The notes beneath the pieces are model-generated. The model searched no databases. It saw nothing but the letters and a program-made list of their open reading frames with translations, and was not told the DNA's origin. Source: Streptomyces sp. NBC_00464 (lineage in GTDB: Bacteria; Actinomycetota; Actinomycetes; Streptomycetales; Streptomycetaceae). From it: DNA of 64,000 bases. The number at the start of each line of letters is the position of its first letter. Positions within the stretch are counted from its first letter, which is position 1. The position numbers and the translations under genes were made by a program. The stretch spans positions 7,158,001 through 7,222,000 of the forward strand of contig NZ_CP107899.1 in the NCBI RefSeq assembly GCF_036013915.1, read 5' to 3'. Shown here piece by piece: positions 32,510-41,854 of this stretch.

Positions 32510-33616
32510 TCACGCGGACACGGACAGGGCCCCCTCCGCAGCGGACTCGGTGCGCTCAAGCAGCCGGCCGATCGCGCGCACGGCGGCGCGGCCGGCCCGG
32601 TTCGCGCCGATGGTACTGGCGGACGGTCCGTACCCGACGAGATGGACGCGCTCGTCGCGCACGGCCTGCGTCCCCTCGACCCGGATCCCGCCGCCGGGCT
32701 CACGAAGCCTCAGCGGGGCGAGATGGTCGACCACGGCCCGGAACCCCGTCGCCCAGAGGATGACATCCGCCTCGACGGTGCGACCGTCGTCCCAGGCCAC
32801 GCCGGTCGGGGTGATCCGGTCGAACATGGGCAGCCGGTCGAGCACCCCTGACTCACGGGCGCGCCGGACGGCGTCGGTGACCGGCAGCCCGGTGACGCTC
32901 ACGACGCTCTGCGGCGGCAGCCCGAGCCGCACCCGCTCCTCCACCAGGGCCACGGCCGCCCGGCCCTCGTCCGCACCGAACGGACCCTCTCGGAACACCG
33001 GCGGCCGACGCGTCACCCAGTAGGTGTCCGCAGCCACTTCGGCGATCTCCATCAGATGCTGCGTCCCGGAGGCCCCACCGCCCACCACGACCACCCGCTG
33101 CCCGGCGAACTCGGCGGGCCCCGGGTAGTTCGCCGTGTGCAGCTGCCGCCCGCGGAAGGTCTCCTGGCCCGGGTAGCGCGGCCAGAACGGCCGGTCCCAG
33201 GTCCCCGTGGCATTGATCAGGGCCCGCGCCGCGTACGTGCCCTCGGACGTCTCGACGAGCAGCCGCCCGCCTTCACCCTCACGCACCGCGCTCACCTCGA
33301 CCGGCCGGTGCACGCGCAGACCGAAGGTGCGCTCGTACGTGTCGAAGTACTCCCCGATCACCTCCGCCGAGGGCCGGCTGTCGTCGGCACCCGTCAGCTC
33401 CATGCCGGGCAGGGCGTGCATGCCGTGCACCTTGCCGTACGTCAACGAGGGCCAGCGGAACTGCCAGGCGCCGCCTGGGCGCGGGGCGTGGTCGAGGACC
33501 ACGAAATCGCGGTCCGGTTCCAGGCCGCTGCGACGCAGATGGTAGGCGCTGGACAGCCCTGCCTGTCCGGCGCCGATCACCACGACATCCACTGAGTGCA
33601 CCCCGGTGTTGTTCAC
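32510..33616 (-). CDS. Flavin-dependent monooxygenase-like NAD(P)/FAD protein
   Basis: Oxidoreductase of 368 aa. The N-terminal FAD Rossmann motif is VVIGAGQAGLSSAYHL (GxGxxG). The FMO/BVMO-like linker region follows, and a second dinucleotide motif VVVVGGGASGTQHLMEIA is at ~170. The C-terminal ATG-type motif reads LWATGFRAVVDHL. It resembles the single-component flavoprotein monooxygenases and YpdA/CzcO-like reductases. The GTG at 33616 was chosen because the frame upstream (to 34045) is Arg/Ser/Pro-rich and unrelated. It is convergent with mltG, with a 7-nt gap. Confidence 0.8.
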   Translation of the reverse strand: MNNTGVHSVDVVVIGAGQAGLSSAYHLRRSGLEPDRDFVVLDHAPRPGGAWQFRWPSLTYGKVHGMHALPGMELTGADDSRPSAEVIGEYFDTYERTFGLRVHRPVEVSAVREGEGGRLLVETSEGTYAARALINATGTWDRPFWPRYPGQETFRGRQLHTANYPGPAEFAGQRVVVVGGGASGTQHLMEIAEVAADTYWVTRRPPVFREGPFGADEGRAAVALVEERVRLGLPPQSVVSVTGLPVTDAVRRARESGVLDRLPMFDRITPTGVAWDDGRTVEADVILWATGFRAVVDHLAPLRLREPGGGIRVEGTQAVRDERVHLVGYGPSASTIGANRAGRAAVRAIGRLLERTESAAEGALSVSA

Positions 33617-33955
33617 ACTTCTACTAACCGTGCCGGGGGTGTAGATCTTCCCGGGACTGTCCAGGCACTCACTCGCCGAGAAGCACCCGCTCCCGAAGGG
33701 ACCGGCCGCGTAGGCCCCGGCTCCGAGGGGGGCGGCGAGCCCCGGCCGTGAGCCCGCCCTCCACCTGGTGGCGCTCACCGCTGAAGTCGAACGGCTGCCC
33801 GCTCCAGCCCCCGCACCACCGACAGGAACTCCGCGGTCCTGGCGTGGCGACGGGCATGATCCTGATGGTCGCCTAGAGGACCTGTCCTGGCGATCATCCG
33901 GTAAGGCGCCTCGGTGATATTTTGACCGGAATCGTGGGAAGGGGCGGGCGAATCC

Positions 33956-34396
33956 GTGGACAGTGACCTGCGGCGTGCGGTGGTCGTGACGCTTGGCGAA
34001 CTCGGGCGAAGCGATGACTGGCGTGACCGGGCGGATGCCGGTCACAGCCTGGCAGGTTTCGCCGAGATTCCGGAGGCCGTAGAGCTACTGCTGGGCCTTG
34101 TGCTCGACCGTGGTGACACCTTCGTCACCCGGCGGACCGCAGAGGGCTTGCTTCGACGAAAGGACAGGGTCGGACTGACGACAGTCGCGTCCGCACTGGC
34201 AGTCGCCAACGACAACCACGCCGATTACATCCACACCGCGATCGTCGATGTCTTCAGCATCTTCTCGGACGATCTGGACGGGGCGCTACGGATCTGCGAC
34301 GAGATGTCGGGCGACACCGACGATCGTGTTGCCCAGGGGGCCCGTCGGTTGCATGCGAGCCTGGCAGAGATCGATCCCGTTCTTCGCCCCGCATAG
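33956..34396 (+). CDS. HEAT-repeat protein
   Basis: Protein of 146 aa with two or three HEAT-like helical pairs: DWRDRADAGHSLAGFAEIPEA, FVTRRTAEGLLRRKD and DRVAQGARRLHASLAEI. GTG start with GAAGGGGCGGG upstream. Probably a scaffold or binding protein; no catalytic motif. Stand-alone gene in front of an IS remnant. Confidence 0.7.
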   Translation: MDSDLRRAVVVTLGELGRSDDWRDRADAGHSLAGFAEIPEAVELLLGLVLDRGDTFVTRRTAEGLLRRKDRVGLTTVASALAVANDNHADYIHTAIVDVFSIFSDDLDGALRICDEMSGDTDDRVAQGARRLHASLAEIDPVLRPA

Positions 34397-34485
34397 CGGC
34401 GGTTCGATCGCTGTTGTGAGGTGCAGACCCTCGACTACGGCAGCGCGGCACTTGCCGGATCAGTGACACGGAGCATTCCCGTCGA

Positions 34486-34763
34486 TCATGTGCGGAGCCA
34501 GATCGTGAGAGCAGCCGCAGCGGCGGTGCCGAGGTAGACGTCCCGTCGGCCGACCACAGCCGGTGGCGTTCATAGGCGGTCTTCCAGGGCCCGAACCGTT
34601 CGGGCAGGTCACGCCACTGCACGCCGGTCCGCACTCGGTGCAGAATCCCGTCGATCACCTGCCGGTGGTCCCGCCACCTGCCACAACGACCGTTACTGAC
34701 CGCCAGGAACGGCCGCCACCGTGCCCACTCGGCATCCGTGAGATCACCCCGCCCCATGTCCAC
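34486..34763 (-). pseudogene. IS5-family transposase remnant
   Basis: The N-terminal IS5 (DUF4096-type) region is clear: LTDAEWARWRPFL, GRWRDHRQVIDGILHRVRTG, VQWRDLPERFGPWKTAYERH and RLWSADGT. Homology then stops. In the next frame a short tail, DVYLGTAAAAALTIWLRT with a stop at 34486-34488, looks like the C-terminus of another transposase, so the centre was deleted and possibly two elements were joined. The DDE catalytic core is absent. The region up to yjbQ (34,764-34,971) has no gene. Confidence 0.75.
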
Positions 34764-34971
34764 ATCAACGACACGGGCGCGGAGCAGTCACATGAGCGAC
34801 CGGACAGGTCCTCACCGTCGCTGCTCCGTCGGGAGCAGGTCGATGTGACCGTGCGAAGTGGGCAGGTCCGACCGGAACAGGACGCCGAACGTGGCGTCCG
34901 GCAGAGGGGTGGTCAACGGTGTCTCGGGACGTGGATGAGCGCCCCTGTCGGGCGGGCAGGACAATGAACCC

Positions 34972-35394
34972 ATGTCCTCCGCCTTCACCACCACAGTCCT
35001 GCACATCACCACGGGTACGACGGAGACCGTCACCGACCTGACATCCGACTGCGAGCAGTTCCTCAACCGGACGGCCGCGGGCCGCGACGGCCTTCTCAAC
35101 ATCTTCGTCCCCCACGCGACCGCCGGCATCGCCGTCCTGGAGACCGGCGCGGGCAGTGACGACGACCTGCTCTCGGCCCTCCACGCCCTGCTCCCCGCCG
35201 ACGACCGCTGGCAACACCGCCACGGCAGCCCTGGCCACGGCCGCGACCATGTACTTCCGGCCTTCGTCCCGCCGCACGCGACGCTTCCTGTGATCGCGGG
35301 GCGACTGGAGCTGGGGACGTGGCAGTCGGTGTGCCTGGTGGACACGAACATTGCTAAAGACAACCGTCAGGTTCGTCTGAGCTTCCTGGGCTGA
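34972..35394 (+). CDS. yjbQ: YjbQ-family protein (secondary thiamine-phosphate synthase type)
   Basis: Protein of 140 aa with the UPF0047/YjbQ fold. Conserved elements: GLLNIFVPHATAGIAVLETG, DDRWQHRHGSPGHGRDHV and WQSVCLVDTN, followed by RQVRLSFLG at the C-terminus. The conserved His/Asp/Glu ring forms the active site; some members show weak thiamine-phosphate synthase activity. The C-terminus is complete, so the element that begins just behind it did not truncate the gene, though its last codons may belong to the attachment site. Confidence 0.85.
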   Translation: MSSAFTTTVLHITTGTTETVTDLTSDCEQFLNRTAAGRDGLLNIFVPHATAGIAVLETGAGSDDDLLSALHALLPADDRWQHRHGSPGHGRDHVLPAFVPPHATLPVIAGRLELGTWQSVCLVDTNIAKDNRQVRLSFLG

Positions 35395-35461
35395 CCAAGA
35401 TCGTTCAGCTGGGTCGTGCCGCCGATTCTCCGTACCGTGCGCGCTCGAACGGAGAGAAGAA

Positions 35462-37006
35462 ATGCGCGGTACGGACCTCAATGCGATCGAACGACCCTAC
35501 GACGGATGCGGCAAGTGCCTGCTCGGAGTGCGGCGACTGTCGCGCGTGAAGCTGGCGACGTCTTCGCCTGAGCGCCAGCGCGAGAACGTGCTCACGGCCG
35601 CCGCCTCCGTCGGGGCGCACATCATCGGCTGGGCGGACGACTGGGAGGTCTCCGGAGCCACCGATCCCGTGACCCGCCCCAGCCTGGGCCCGTGGCTCCG
35701 CGACGAGAAGGGCCCGTACGACGGCTTGGTCGCCGCAGCGGTGGACCGGCTCGGCCGCAACGTCGTCGACTGCCTGAACACCGGCTACAAGATGCGGGAC
35801 GAGAAGAAGATGCTCGTCACGTACGGGCACGACGGAGCCTGGAACCTCGACGACCCCGCCGACGAGAACCGTTTCACCATGGAGGCATGGGGCGCGCAGA
35901 TGGAACTGCGCGCGATCCAGCGCAGGAACCGTGACGCCACCGTCAAGACCCGTGCCGCCGGCCGCCCGAAGGGCAAGCCGTCGTACGGCTTCCAGTACGT
36001 GCGGAAGGTGATGGGAGGGAGGATCGATCAGGTCGAACTGCACCCGCATGCCTCGGAAGTGCTGCGGAACGTCGCCCGTCGCATCCTGGCCGATCCGGAC
36101 AACGTCACCTGCAGCAGTGAGGCCGCGCGTCTCAACCGTGCCGGGGAACCGTCACCCGCGGATCACCTGGCCGTGATGTACGGCAAGCCGACAGGTGGAC
36201 GGCCGTGGTCGCCGCAGAGCCTGAAGAACATCCTTCTGTCGGAAGCCACCCTCGGGTACCTGATGCACCGCAACAAGCCCGTCCTCGGCAGGGGGGACGG
36301 TCACCCCGTACGGCTCTGCGAGGGGCTGTGGGACCGGACCACACACGAGGCGCTCAGGAGCACCATCCTCTCCCGGAAGGCTCCCTGGACCCGCCGCTCC
36401 AACCGCGAATACCTGCTGACCACGATCGCCCTGTGCGGGCAGTGCCATACGCGGCTCTACACCCAGACGTCGAAGGACGCCCCACCGCGCTACACGTGTA
36501 CGGCGCGGAACAAGGGCTGGCTTCAGGCGCGGCACTGCCGGCCCGCGCCCCTCATCAACGCTCATCTTCTGGACGCCTACGTCGAGGAGTGGTTCCTCCG
36601 AGAGTTGGGTGACGGCGTGATCTACGAGACGGTGTACGACCCGGGTAACGGCGTCGCCGAGCGCGTGGCGGAGAACCGGGCCAGCCGTGAACGGCTGCGA
36701 GCCGACCGTGACGCCGGGCTGTACGACGCCCCGGACGACGCGGTGTGGTTCCGGGACCGATACGCCGCTTTGGGACGGGAGTTGGCCGCTCTCGAGGCTG
36801 AGCCGAGGCGGGCGCCCGGCATGGTCCGGCGGCCGACTGGCGAGACGGTTGCTGACCGTTGGTTCCGTGCTGCGGATGTGCAGGCGCGAAAGGAAATCCT
36901 GATCGACTTCGGTGTACGGGTGACGCTCTTCCCGGCCAGTGCTCCCGTTCGCTGGGTGCCCGGCTTCATTCACGGCCCCGAACAGGACCCGATGGCCCTG
37001 CTTTAG
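35462..37006 (+). CDS. Large serine integrase
   Basis: Site-specific recombinase of 514 aa. The N-terminal resolvase domain has the nucleophile serine at S34 or S35 in LATSSPERQ, then the conserved arginine pattern in DGLVAAAVDRLGRNVVDCL. The recombinase domain (~170-290) includes GKPSYGFQYV and WSPQSLKNILLSEATLGYL. A zinc ribbon (~320-375) reads CGQCHTRLY...YTCTARN...HCRPA, followed by a coiled-coil-like stretch (ERLRADRDAGLYDA...ALGRELAALEAE). It would integrate the element between attP and a chromosomal attB. The ATG at 35462 has GGAGAGAAG upstream. attP is expected in the 67 bp before it. Confidence 0.9.
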   Translation: MRGTDLNAIERPYDGCGKCLLGVRRLSRVKLATSSPERQRENVLTAAASVGAHIIGWADDWEVSGATDPVTRPSLGPWLRDEKGPYDGLVAAAVDRLGRNVVDCLNTGYKMRDEKKMLVTYGHDGAWNLDDPADENRFTMEAWGAQMELRAIQRRNRDATVKTRAAGRPKGKPSYGFQYVRKVMGGRIDQVELHPHASEVLRNVARRILADPDNVTCSSEAARLNRAGEPSPADHLAVMYGKPTGGRPWSPQSLKNILLSEATLGYLMHRNKPVLGRGDGHPVRLCEGLWDRTTHEALRSTILSRKAPWTRRSNREYLLTTIALCGQCHTRLYTQTSKDAPPRYTCTARNKGWLQARHCRPAPLINAHLLDAYVEEWFLRELGDGVIYETVYDPGNGVAERVAENRASRERLRADRDAGLYDAPDDAVWFRDRYAALGRELAALEAEPRRAPGMVRRPTGETVADRWFRAADVQARKEILIDFGVRVTLFPASAPVRWVPGFIHGPEQDPMALL

Positions 37007-38083
37007 GGAAGAGGCTCCCGGGTGGCGCTGAGCGGGCTGCCCGGGAGCGTCAGCGTCGGGCTGCCGGCGGCCGATCAATGATGCGTCCCCCTACAGGCTG
37101 ATGTCGGCCGGTGCAAGCCGTCCTTCTCCGGGATCCTCTGGGCGTGATGCACGGCGACGAGGTGAGTGATGTGACGCAAGCTGCAGAGCGGTGGATGCGT
37201 GAGAAGGCAGTGGCGGAACTGCAGGTCGAGAAGACGACCTCCGGTGTGCAGTGGTTGATCAAGTCCTGGGATCGGCAGACCGACCGAGCGATCGCGGAGG
37301 CGTTGCCGGCGCAGCGATGTCTTGGGGCTGTCGAATCAGGCGAGTGGATACGGACTCTGTTGGTCGACGAGGTATCGGTGCGCATCACAGACGCAGATGC
37401 CGTGCTTATCGGCCGAGCAGGAGTCGAGGATGAAGCGGGTGAGCGATGTCCTTGCCGAGGTGGCGATGAGGCTGGATCGAGCGAGCAGTACGGCTGTCTC
37501 TGCGGATGCCACTTCGGCGGTGTATGCCGTAAGTCGATCACGCGGATCAGTCGAGGAGAGACTCCGCAGGCGGCGCTCCTGTTCAGCTTTCAGGCTGTGC
37601 CGGAGATCGGACCTGTTCTCATGCGATCGACATCCTGGGCGTTGAGTCTTCAACTCCGCGATCTTGTTCGTAGTGGCGCTCTGAGGGAGGGGGGATTGGA
37701 AGCACGAGTCCAACTTCGTCGAGTGGATGTCCGCACGCGGTCAGGCGTTGAGGTGGCTCTGGCTCAACCAGTAGTGCAACGCCTCTCCTGGGGAGACCCG
37801 GCAGTGCCATTGCAGTTGGCCGCATAGCGCGAGTCTCGCGGACTTGTCGGGTGGGGAAGGGGCGTAGAGCTTCCTCTGCTCCAAGCGTGACAATCGTTCG
37901 ACCCGATGAGGCAACGCACAGCCTGACTTCAGAGGGTTCCCGTCCACGACCACGGCCATGGCCCGGATGGGTCTGATGCAGCGTTGGGTGACAGGTTCAG
38001 TCACGCGGCCTGGAGAGCAGGCGCGGTCATGATGGTCTCGTACTCGACAGGGTCAGCCGACCGAGAACGCTGCCGCCGACCCG
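37007..38083. other. Gene-poor, probably decayed region
   Basis: No convincing gene in about 1.1 kb. Open frames on both strands (for example rightward 37111-37827 and leftward 37336-37713) have third-position G/C clearly below that of neighbouring genes, and no motif I recognise. The leftward frame contains a helical Arg/Leu-rich part (LRHSLKAEQERRLRSL) that could be a fossil. Overall G+C is lower than in the flanks. This looks like scar DNA behind the integrase. Confidence 0.5.
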
Positions 38084-38270
38084 GTGACCGACGACGCGTT
38101 CACTGGCGTCCAGGGCGAGCCCTGTATTACGACGACCTGCCTACTCACCGGCCGTTCCCTGCCCACCCACTACCGCTGGCTGAGGCCCCCGCCCGAGCGG
38201 GAGTCCAGGAAACCGCAGGTCCAGCCCTCGGCCCCCACGCCCGAGGAGCGGGCGGCGGTCATGGAGCTGA
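38084..38270 (+). pseudogene. IS3/IS481-type transposase fragment
   Basis: The stretch LTGRSLPTHYRWLRPPPERE followed by PSAPTPEERAAVMEL resembles the segment of IS3-family OrfB proteins that reads TGRSRATxYR...PxPxxxLTxAERxAVLxxL. Neither the upstream helix-turn-helix nor the DDE domain is present, and the frame then runs antisense through the deaminase gene. A short remnant only. Confidence 0.5.
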
Positions 38271-38293
38271 GAACTCGGGCGAGAATCCGAAGG

Positions 38294-38785
38294 TCAGAGG
38301 AGGTGCCGGTTCGGCGCCTGTGCTGCGTTTGCGTACTCAGGCAGTGCAAGAACTGTGACGCCGGCGTCTTCGAGGGTCTCGGTGCCATCGGCGCCGACGA
38401 CGAACGTATCGGGTTCGCTCCATGCGGTGACGACGCGGCGGAGGCCCACGTCGCGGATGAGCTGGGCGCAGGGGCGAGGTCGGGATGCCCGTCTGGCGCA
38501 GGGCTCCAGGGAGCTGTAGATCGTCGCGGTGGCGAGCCGGGCGTCCTCGGCGGGGAGCTTGGCGAGGGCCCCTTCCTCGGCATGGTCGTGGGGGTCGCTC
38601 TCACGGGAGTAGCCGCGGGCGAGTTCGGTCCCGTCGGCCGCGACGACGACTGCCCCCACGCTGAAGGCGGTCTCCGAAGGTGGGCAGAGAGCGGCCAGCT
38701 CACAGGCGAGGATGAGCCAGTTCCGGTCTGCAGTGTTGGGCTCGCGGCCGGTGCCGGGGGCGCTGGCTGAAGGGGTGGTGCTCAT
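38294..38785 (-). CDS. RibD-like/dCMP-type deaminase
   Basis: Cytidine-deaminase-like zinc enzyme of 163 aa. The zinc site comprises HAEEGAL (His and catalytic Glu) and EPCARRASRPRPCAQLI, where the two cysteines complete the metal site in the PCxxxxxxxPC spacing of RibD. It matches the deaminase half of bifunctional RibD. Its ATG overlaps the stop of the reductase gene, so both are coupled. The pair may supply pteridine- or deazaflavin-like metabolism, or modify another nucleotide; the substrate is not shown. Confidence 0.8.
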   Translation of the reverse strand: MSTTPSASAPGTGREPNTADRNWLILACELAALCPPSETAFSVGAVVVAADGTELARGYSRESDPHDHAEEGALAKLPAEDARLATATIYSSLEPCARRASRPRPCAQLIRDVGLRRVVTAWSEPDTFVVGADGTETLEDAGVTVLALPEYANAAQAPNRHLL

Positions 38786-39480
38786 CGGGGCTCCGTCGAG
38801 GTGTCCTTGGGGGCGTACCTCAGGAGTACCACGTCACCGATCTGGCGGGTCTCCAGGAGCCGGAGGCGGGCGGCGGGGCCGCCAGGGTAGCTCGCGGAGC
38901 CGAGCATCCTTACCGCATCGAACTGGCCGACCAGGAGCGGGGCGATGACGAGTTGGAGTTCGTCGGCAAGAGCGGCTTCGAGGAGCTGTGTGTGAACGGT
39001 GCCACCCCCTTCGACCATGAGCCGCTTGACGGCGTACGCGTCGCCGAGGATGTCGAGCGCGGCCGGCCATACGGCCTCGGCGGGGACGCTCTGAACGGTA
39101 GCCAGGTCACCGAGGTTGGCGCGAGCTTTCGTGGTGGCCTCGTGGCCCACGGCGAGGACGAGCTTGTCTCCGCCGTGGTGCCAGAACTTCCAGCTGGGGT
39201 CGAGGTCGCCCGTTCCTGTGATGGTGACCTTCAGCGGATACTCGGGCTCACCGGCGGCGACTCGGGACGCCCTGCGTTCCGCCGAGTTGACGAGGAGGCG
39301 GGGGTTGTCGGCGCGGAGTGTGCCGGCGCCGACAAGGATCGCGTCGACACTGGCTCGTACGGAGTCGACGCGTTCGAAGTCCTCCTTGTTGGAGAGCAGG
39401 AGTCGTTCCTCGCCCGGGCGGGTGTCGAGGTGACCGTCGATTGATACAGCTGCGGACAACAGGACGTACGGGCGGGGCAC
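38782..39480 (-). CDS. RibD C-terminal-type reductase
   Basis: Dihydrofolate-reductase-fold protein of 232 aa (RibD_C). Typical parts: PYVLLSAAVSIDGHLD at the N-terminus, VDAILVGAGTLRADNPRLLVN, LMVEGGGTVHTQLLEAALADELQL and APLLVG. GTG start with CTGGAGA upstream. Together with the deaminase gene it corresponds to a RibD split into two proteins in reversed order. It lies between the XRE regulator and the deaminase in one leftward operon. Confidence 0.85.
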   Translation of the reverse strand: MPRPYVLLSAAVSIDGHLDTRPGEERLLLSNKEDFERVDSVRASVDAILVGAGTLRADNPRLLVNSAERRASRVAAGEPEYPLKVTITGTGDLDPSWKFWHHGGDKLVLAVGHEATTKARANLGDLATVQSVPAEAVWPAALDILGDAYAVKRLMVEGGGTVHTQLLEAALADELQLVIAPLLVGQFDAVRMLGSASYPGGPAARLRLLETRQIGDVVLLRYAPKDTSTEPR

Positions 39481-39509
39481 GGTATCTCCAGGCGGTGTGC
39501 GCGGGTGAG

Positions 39510-40937
39510 TCAGGCAGGATGCAGAACGATTCGGTCGAGTGAGGCTCGGAACTCGGCGACGCCGTCCTCGCCTGTTGCGGGGGCCAGTGTCTGGTCGAGC
39601 CGGTCGAGCTGTCCGAAGATGCGCGCGGATCCGGTCTCGGCAGCGATCCCGACGGCCTGCCCGCCGATTCGGGCAGCGAGGGTTACGTTGCCTGTGCCCG
39701 CGTGGGCGCGTGCAGCGCGCGCGAGGTAGACACCGCGGTCCCGTCGATATGTGGGCGGGAGCACTGCGAGGGCGCTATCGAAGCCTGATGCGGCCTGCTC
39801 ATACTCGCCGAGTGCGGCGAGGGAGCGGGCTCGGGCGGTGCTGATGTACGCCGCATCGAGCCAGGAACCCCAGACGCCATCGGAGCCCGCGCGACCGAGA
39901 AGAGCAAGCGCGGTGTCGTACGCCCTGTGGGCTTCACCGCCTTCACCGAGTACGGCATGCGCGTGGGCCTCGTGCAGAACGGCGATGACTTCGAGGCGGC
40001 TCCCGGGCCGGGCGGTGCGTCGGGCGGCTGCGGCGAGGCCGAGAGCGTCGGCAGGATGACCGGTGTCGACAGCGAGCTGGGCCTTACGGCCGAGGATGTA
40101 CGCGGTGAGATCGGTGTCGCCGGTGATGTGGGAAGCGTCAAGTGCTTTCGCAGTGTGGCCGTGGGCGGTGCGCTCGTCGCCGATGTCCTGGGCGAACCAG
40201 CCTGCCAGCTCTTCGTATCGCGTTTCCAGGGCGAGAAGCTTGATGGCGTCGGTGCCACGAGCGGCTCGGCGTCTTGTGGCAAGGGAGACGAGGTGTTGTT
40301 GCAGGGCGGGCAACACGTGCCGGGGGCCGATGAGGTTGTCGGTCTGGATCATGACCCGGCGGAGTTGCGCGAAGTGCTCGAAGGGAGACCCCATGTCGGC
40401 GAGTTCGGTGGCAGCCGCCGGCGTCGCGGCCGGCATGGCTGTCGCAGCCAGGCCGGCGATCCCTGAGGCGAGAACAACGCGGCGGGGCACGGGCACGAAG
40501 AGGATCCTTCCGTGGATGCGGGCGGGGACGACGACCGTGTCCGTGTCGTCTCCAAGCGAGCCTGCCCGCACGACCGCGTTCATGGCCAGGGTCTCCGGGG
40601 CGCTGGCCCCATGACCCCGTGTACTGGCCCCATGAGTCGCTGTCCCGGGTCTGGACACCGGGACAGAGCAATCCTGGGGGGCCTCGCGCTCCGCGCTGTC
40701 CCAGCCACGAACCAATGCACCGGCGGCATCGAGGATGTCGTCGAGAGTGATGGCCGCATGTTTCGGGACGGGACGTTCAGCGCGCTCGAAGCGCCCGAGA
40801 TGTGAACGGTCGATCAACGCCCGGCGAGCCAGAGCCTGCTGCGATAGCTGACGGGCCTCGCGGAACTGGCGTAGCTCGTAACCCCAGCGGTGCCATGGGC
40901 CGGCGTCCGGAGTCAGCTCGTTCGGCTGCTGCCCCAC
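39510..40937 (-). CDS. XRE regulator with C-terminal TPR-like domain
   Basis: Protein of 475 aa. The helix-turn-helix is at residues ~18-70 (LRQFREARQLSQQALARRALIDRSHLGRFERAERPVPKHAAITLDDIL). A variable linker follows, with a hydrophobic segment around residue 150-165 (VVLASGIAGLAATAMPAATPA), then a helical, TPR-like C-terminal half in which four or five repeats can be traced (for example YEQAASGFDSALAVLPPTYRRDRGVYLARAARAH). This is a common Streptomyces regulator type. GTG start behind a GGAGGAGGAAGC ribosome-binding site. First gene of the operon with the RibD-like pair. Confidence 0.85.
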   Translation of the reverse strand: MGQQPNELTPDAGPWHRWGYELRQFREARQLSQQALARRALIDRSHLGRFERAERPVPKHAAITLDDILDAAGALVRGWDSAEREAPQDCSVPVSRPGTATHGASTRGHGASAPETLAMNAVVRAGSLGDDTDTVVVPARIHGRILFVPVPRRVVLASGIAGLAATAMPAATPAAATELADMGSPFEHFAQLRRVMIQTDNLIGPRHVLPALQQHLVSLATRRRAARGTDAIKLLALETRYEELAGWFAQDIGDERTAHGHTAKALDASHITGDTDLTAYILGRKAQLAVDTGHPADALGLAAAARRTARPGSRLEVIAVLHEAHAHAVLGEGGEAHRAYDTALALLGRAGSDGVWGSWLDAAYISTARARSLAALGEYEQAASGFDSALAVLPPTYRRDRGVYLARAARAHAGTGNVTLAARIGGQAVGIAAETGSARIFGQLDRLDQTLAPATGEDGVAEFRASLDRIVLHPA

Positions 40938-41227
40938 GCTTCCTCCTCCACCACGGACTTTCGTTCACCCGCGGTCGATGTCAGCGACAGGGGCGGCTCT
41001 CCATGGGGCCTGCGGAGCCAGCGTGTGAGGCTCCATCTAGGACCTGCCCACCGGGGTTCCGTACCGCTTTCATCGTCGGTACGAGCTGATCACACGGTAT
41101 CCGAACGGCGCCTGGCACGGACCTGATTCACGTCAGTAGCGAACGTAGTGGTCGGTCGGACCGAACGCATTGCGCAACCGTCGGATGAGCCCTGCGCGGG
41201 CTGAGCGCGATCTAGGGGAAGGCGACC

Positions 41228-41836
41228 ATGAAGACACGTAGAAGCCTGGGCGACATGATCGCCGTCTCCAGTCCACGGATCAGCCTGATGGGATCCCGGG
41301 ACCGAACGGACACCGACACTGCTCGAACCCAGGAGTGGCACCGCAAACCCGCCCCGCTGGAGCGTCCGGCGCGCAGCGGCGAGCTCATCCGGCTCCGTCA
41401 GCAGTTCCGTCGCGAGGCGACCGAAAGGTGCGACCGCCGCTCCGGTGATCGCCGTCTCCGGGTGTTGGCGTACAGCTTGGTGCTTAGCAGGAGTGCCAGG
41501 CCGGATGAGGACTGGAACACCCTCCAGACCGAGGCTGAGCAGCGTGGCTACGCAATGGGAGCGAGGTTTCACGACGTAGCCGTTCCCGTGACCACGACGT
41601 GCCTCCCCGGCTCGGGTGCCGGCTGTGGCGTCTACACGCCGCCCTGGAAGCGCCCTGGCTGGGGGGAGGTCGAGCGACTGATCCGAGGCGGCTTCGCGGA
41701 CGGCGTGATCGTCCTCGACCGGCACAACATCAGCTCCGATGACGACGAGTATCGCGCTGTGATCAAGGAGCTGGGTGAGCGGTACCAGGCATTCATTCAC
41801 CTCGTGATCCCCGAGGAGCTGTCCGGTCCGACTTGA
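41228..41836 (+). CDS. Serine-recombinase-like protein lacking the recombinase domain
   Basis: Protein of 202 aa. The second half recalls a resolvase catalytic fold: RRLRVLAYSLVLSRSARPDEDWNTLQTEAEQRGY, then WGEVERLIRGGFADGVIVLDRHNISSDDDEYRAVIKELGER, which parallels the DGVxVxxLDRLxR and RPxLxxL segments of serine recombinases. The canonical nucleophile region YxRVSxxxQ is not recognisable, and no DNA-binding domain follows. It may be a regulatory or decayed relative. ATG with GGGGAAGG upstream; first gene of a rightward run leading to the lanthipeptide operon. Confidence 0.55.
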   Translation: MKTRRSLGDMIAVSSPRISLMGSRDRTDTDTARTQEWHRKPAPLERPARSGELIRLRQQFRREATERCDRRSGDRRLRVLAYSLVLSRSARPDEDWNTLQTEAEQRGYAMGARFHDVAVPVTTTCLPGSGAGCGVYTPPWKRPGWGEVERLIRGGFADGVIVLDRHNISSDDDEYRAVIKELGERYQAFIHLVIPEELSGPT

Positions 41837-41854
41837 AGGCGACCGTTGCGGTGG

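Noticed and set aside
33640..33955. Possible small leftward gene upstream of the monooxygenase
   Set aside because: A short stretch (RTAEFLSVVRGLERAAVRLQ) looks protein-like but the frame is interrupted at once and has no start signal; at most a fossil.
32510..34045. 511-aa version of the flavin monooxygenase
   Set aside because: The extra N-terminal ~140 residues are Arg/Ser/Pro-rich without homology; the Rossmann motif sits right behind the GTG at 33616.
34972..35394. yjbQ truncated by the integrative element
   Set aside because: The C-terminal family sequence RQVRLSFLG and overall length are intact, so the gene was not cut.
37111..37827. Rightward 238-codon open frame behind the integrase
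   Set aside because: Third-position G/C is well below the neighbours, no family motif is visible and frames on the other strand are equally long; treated as decayed DNA.
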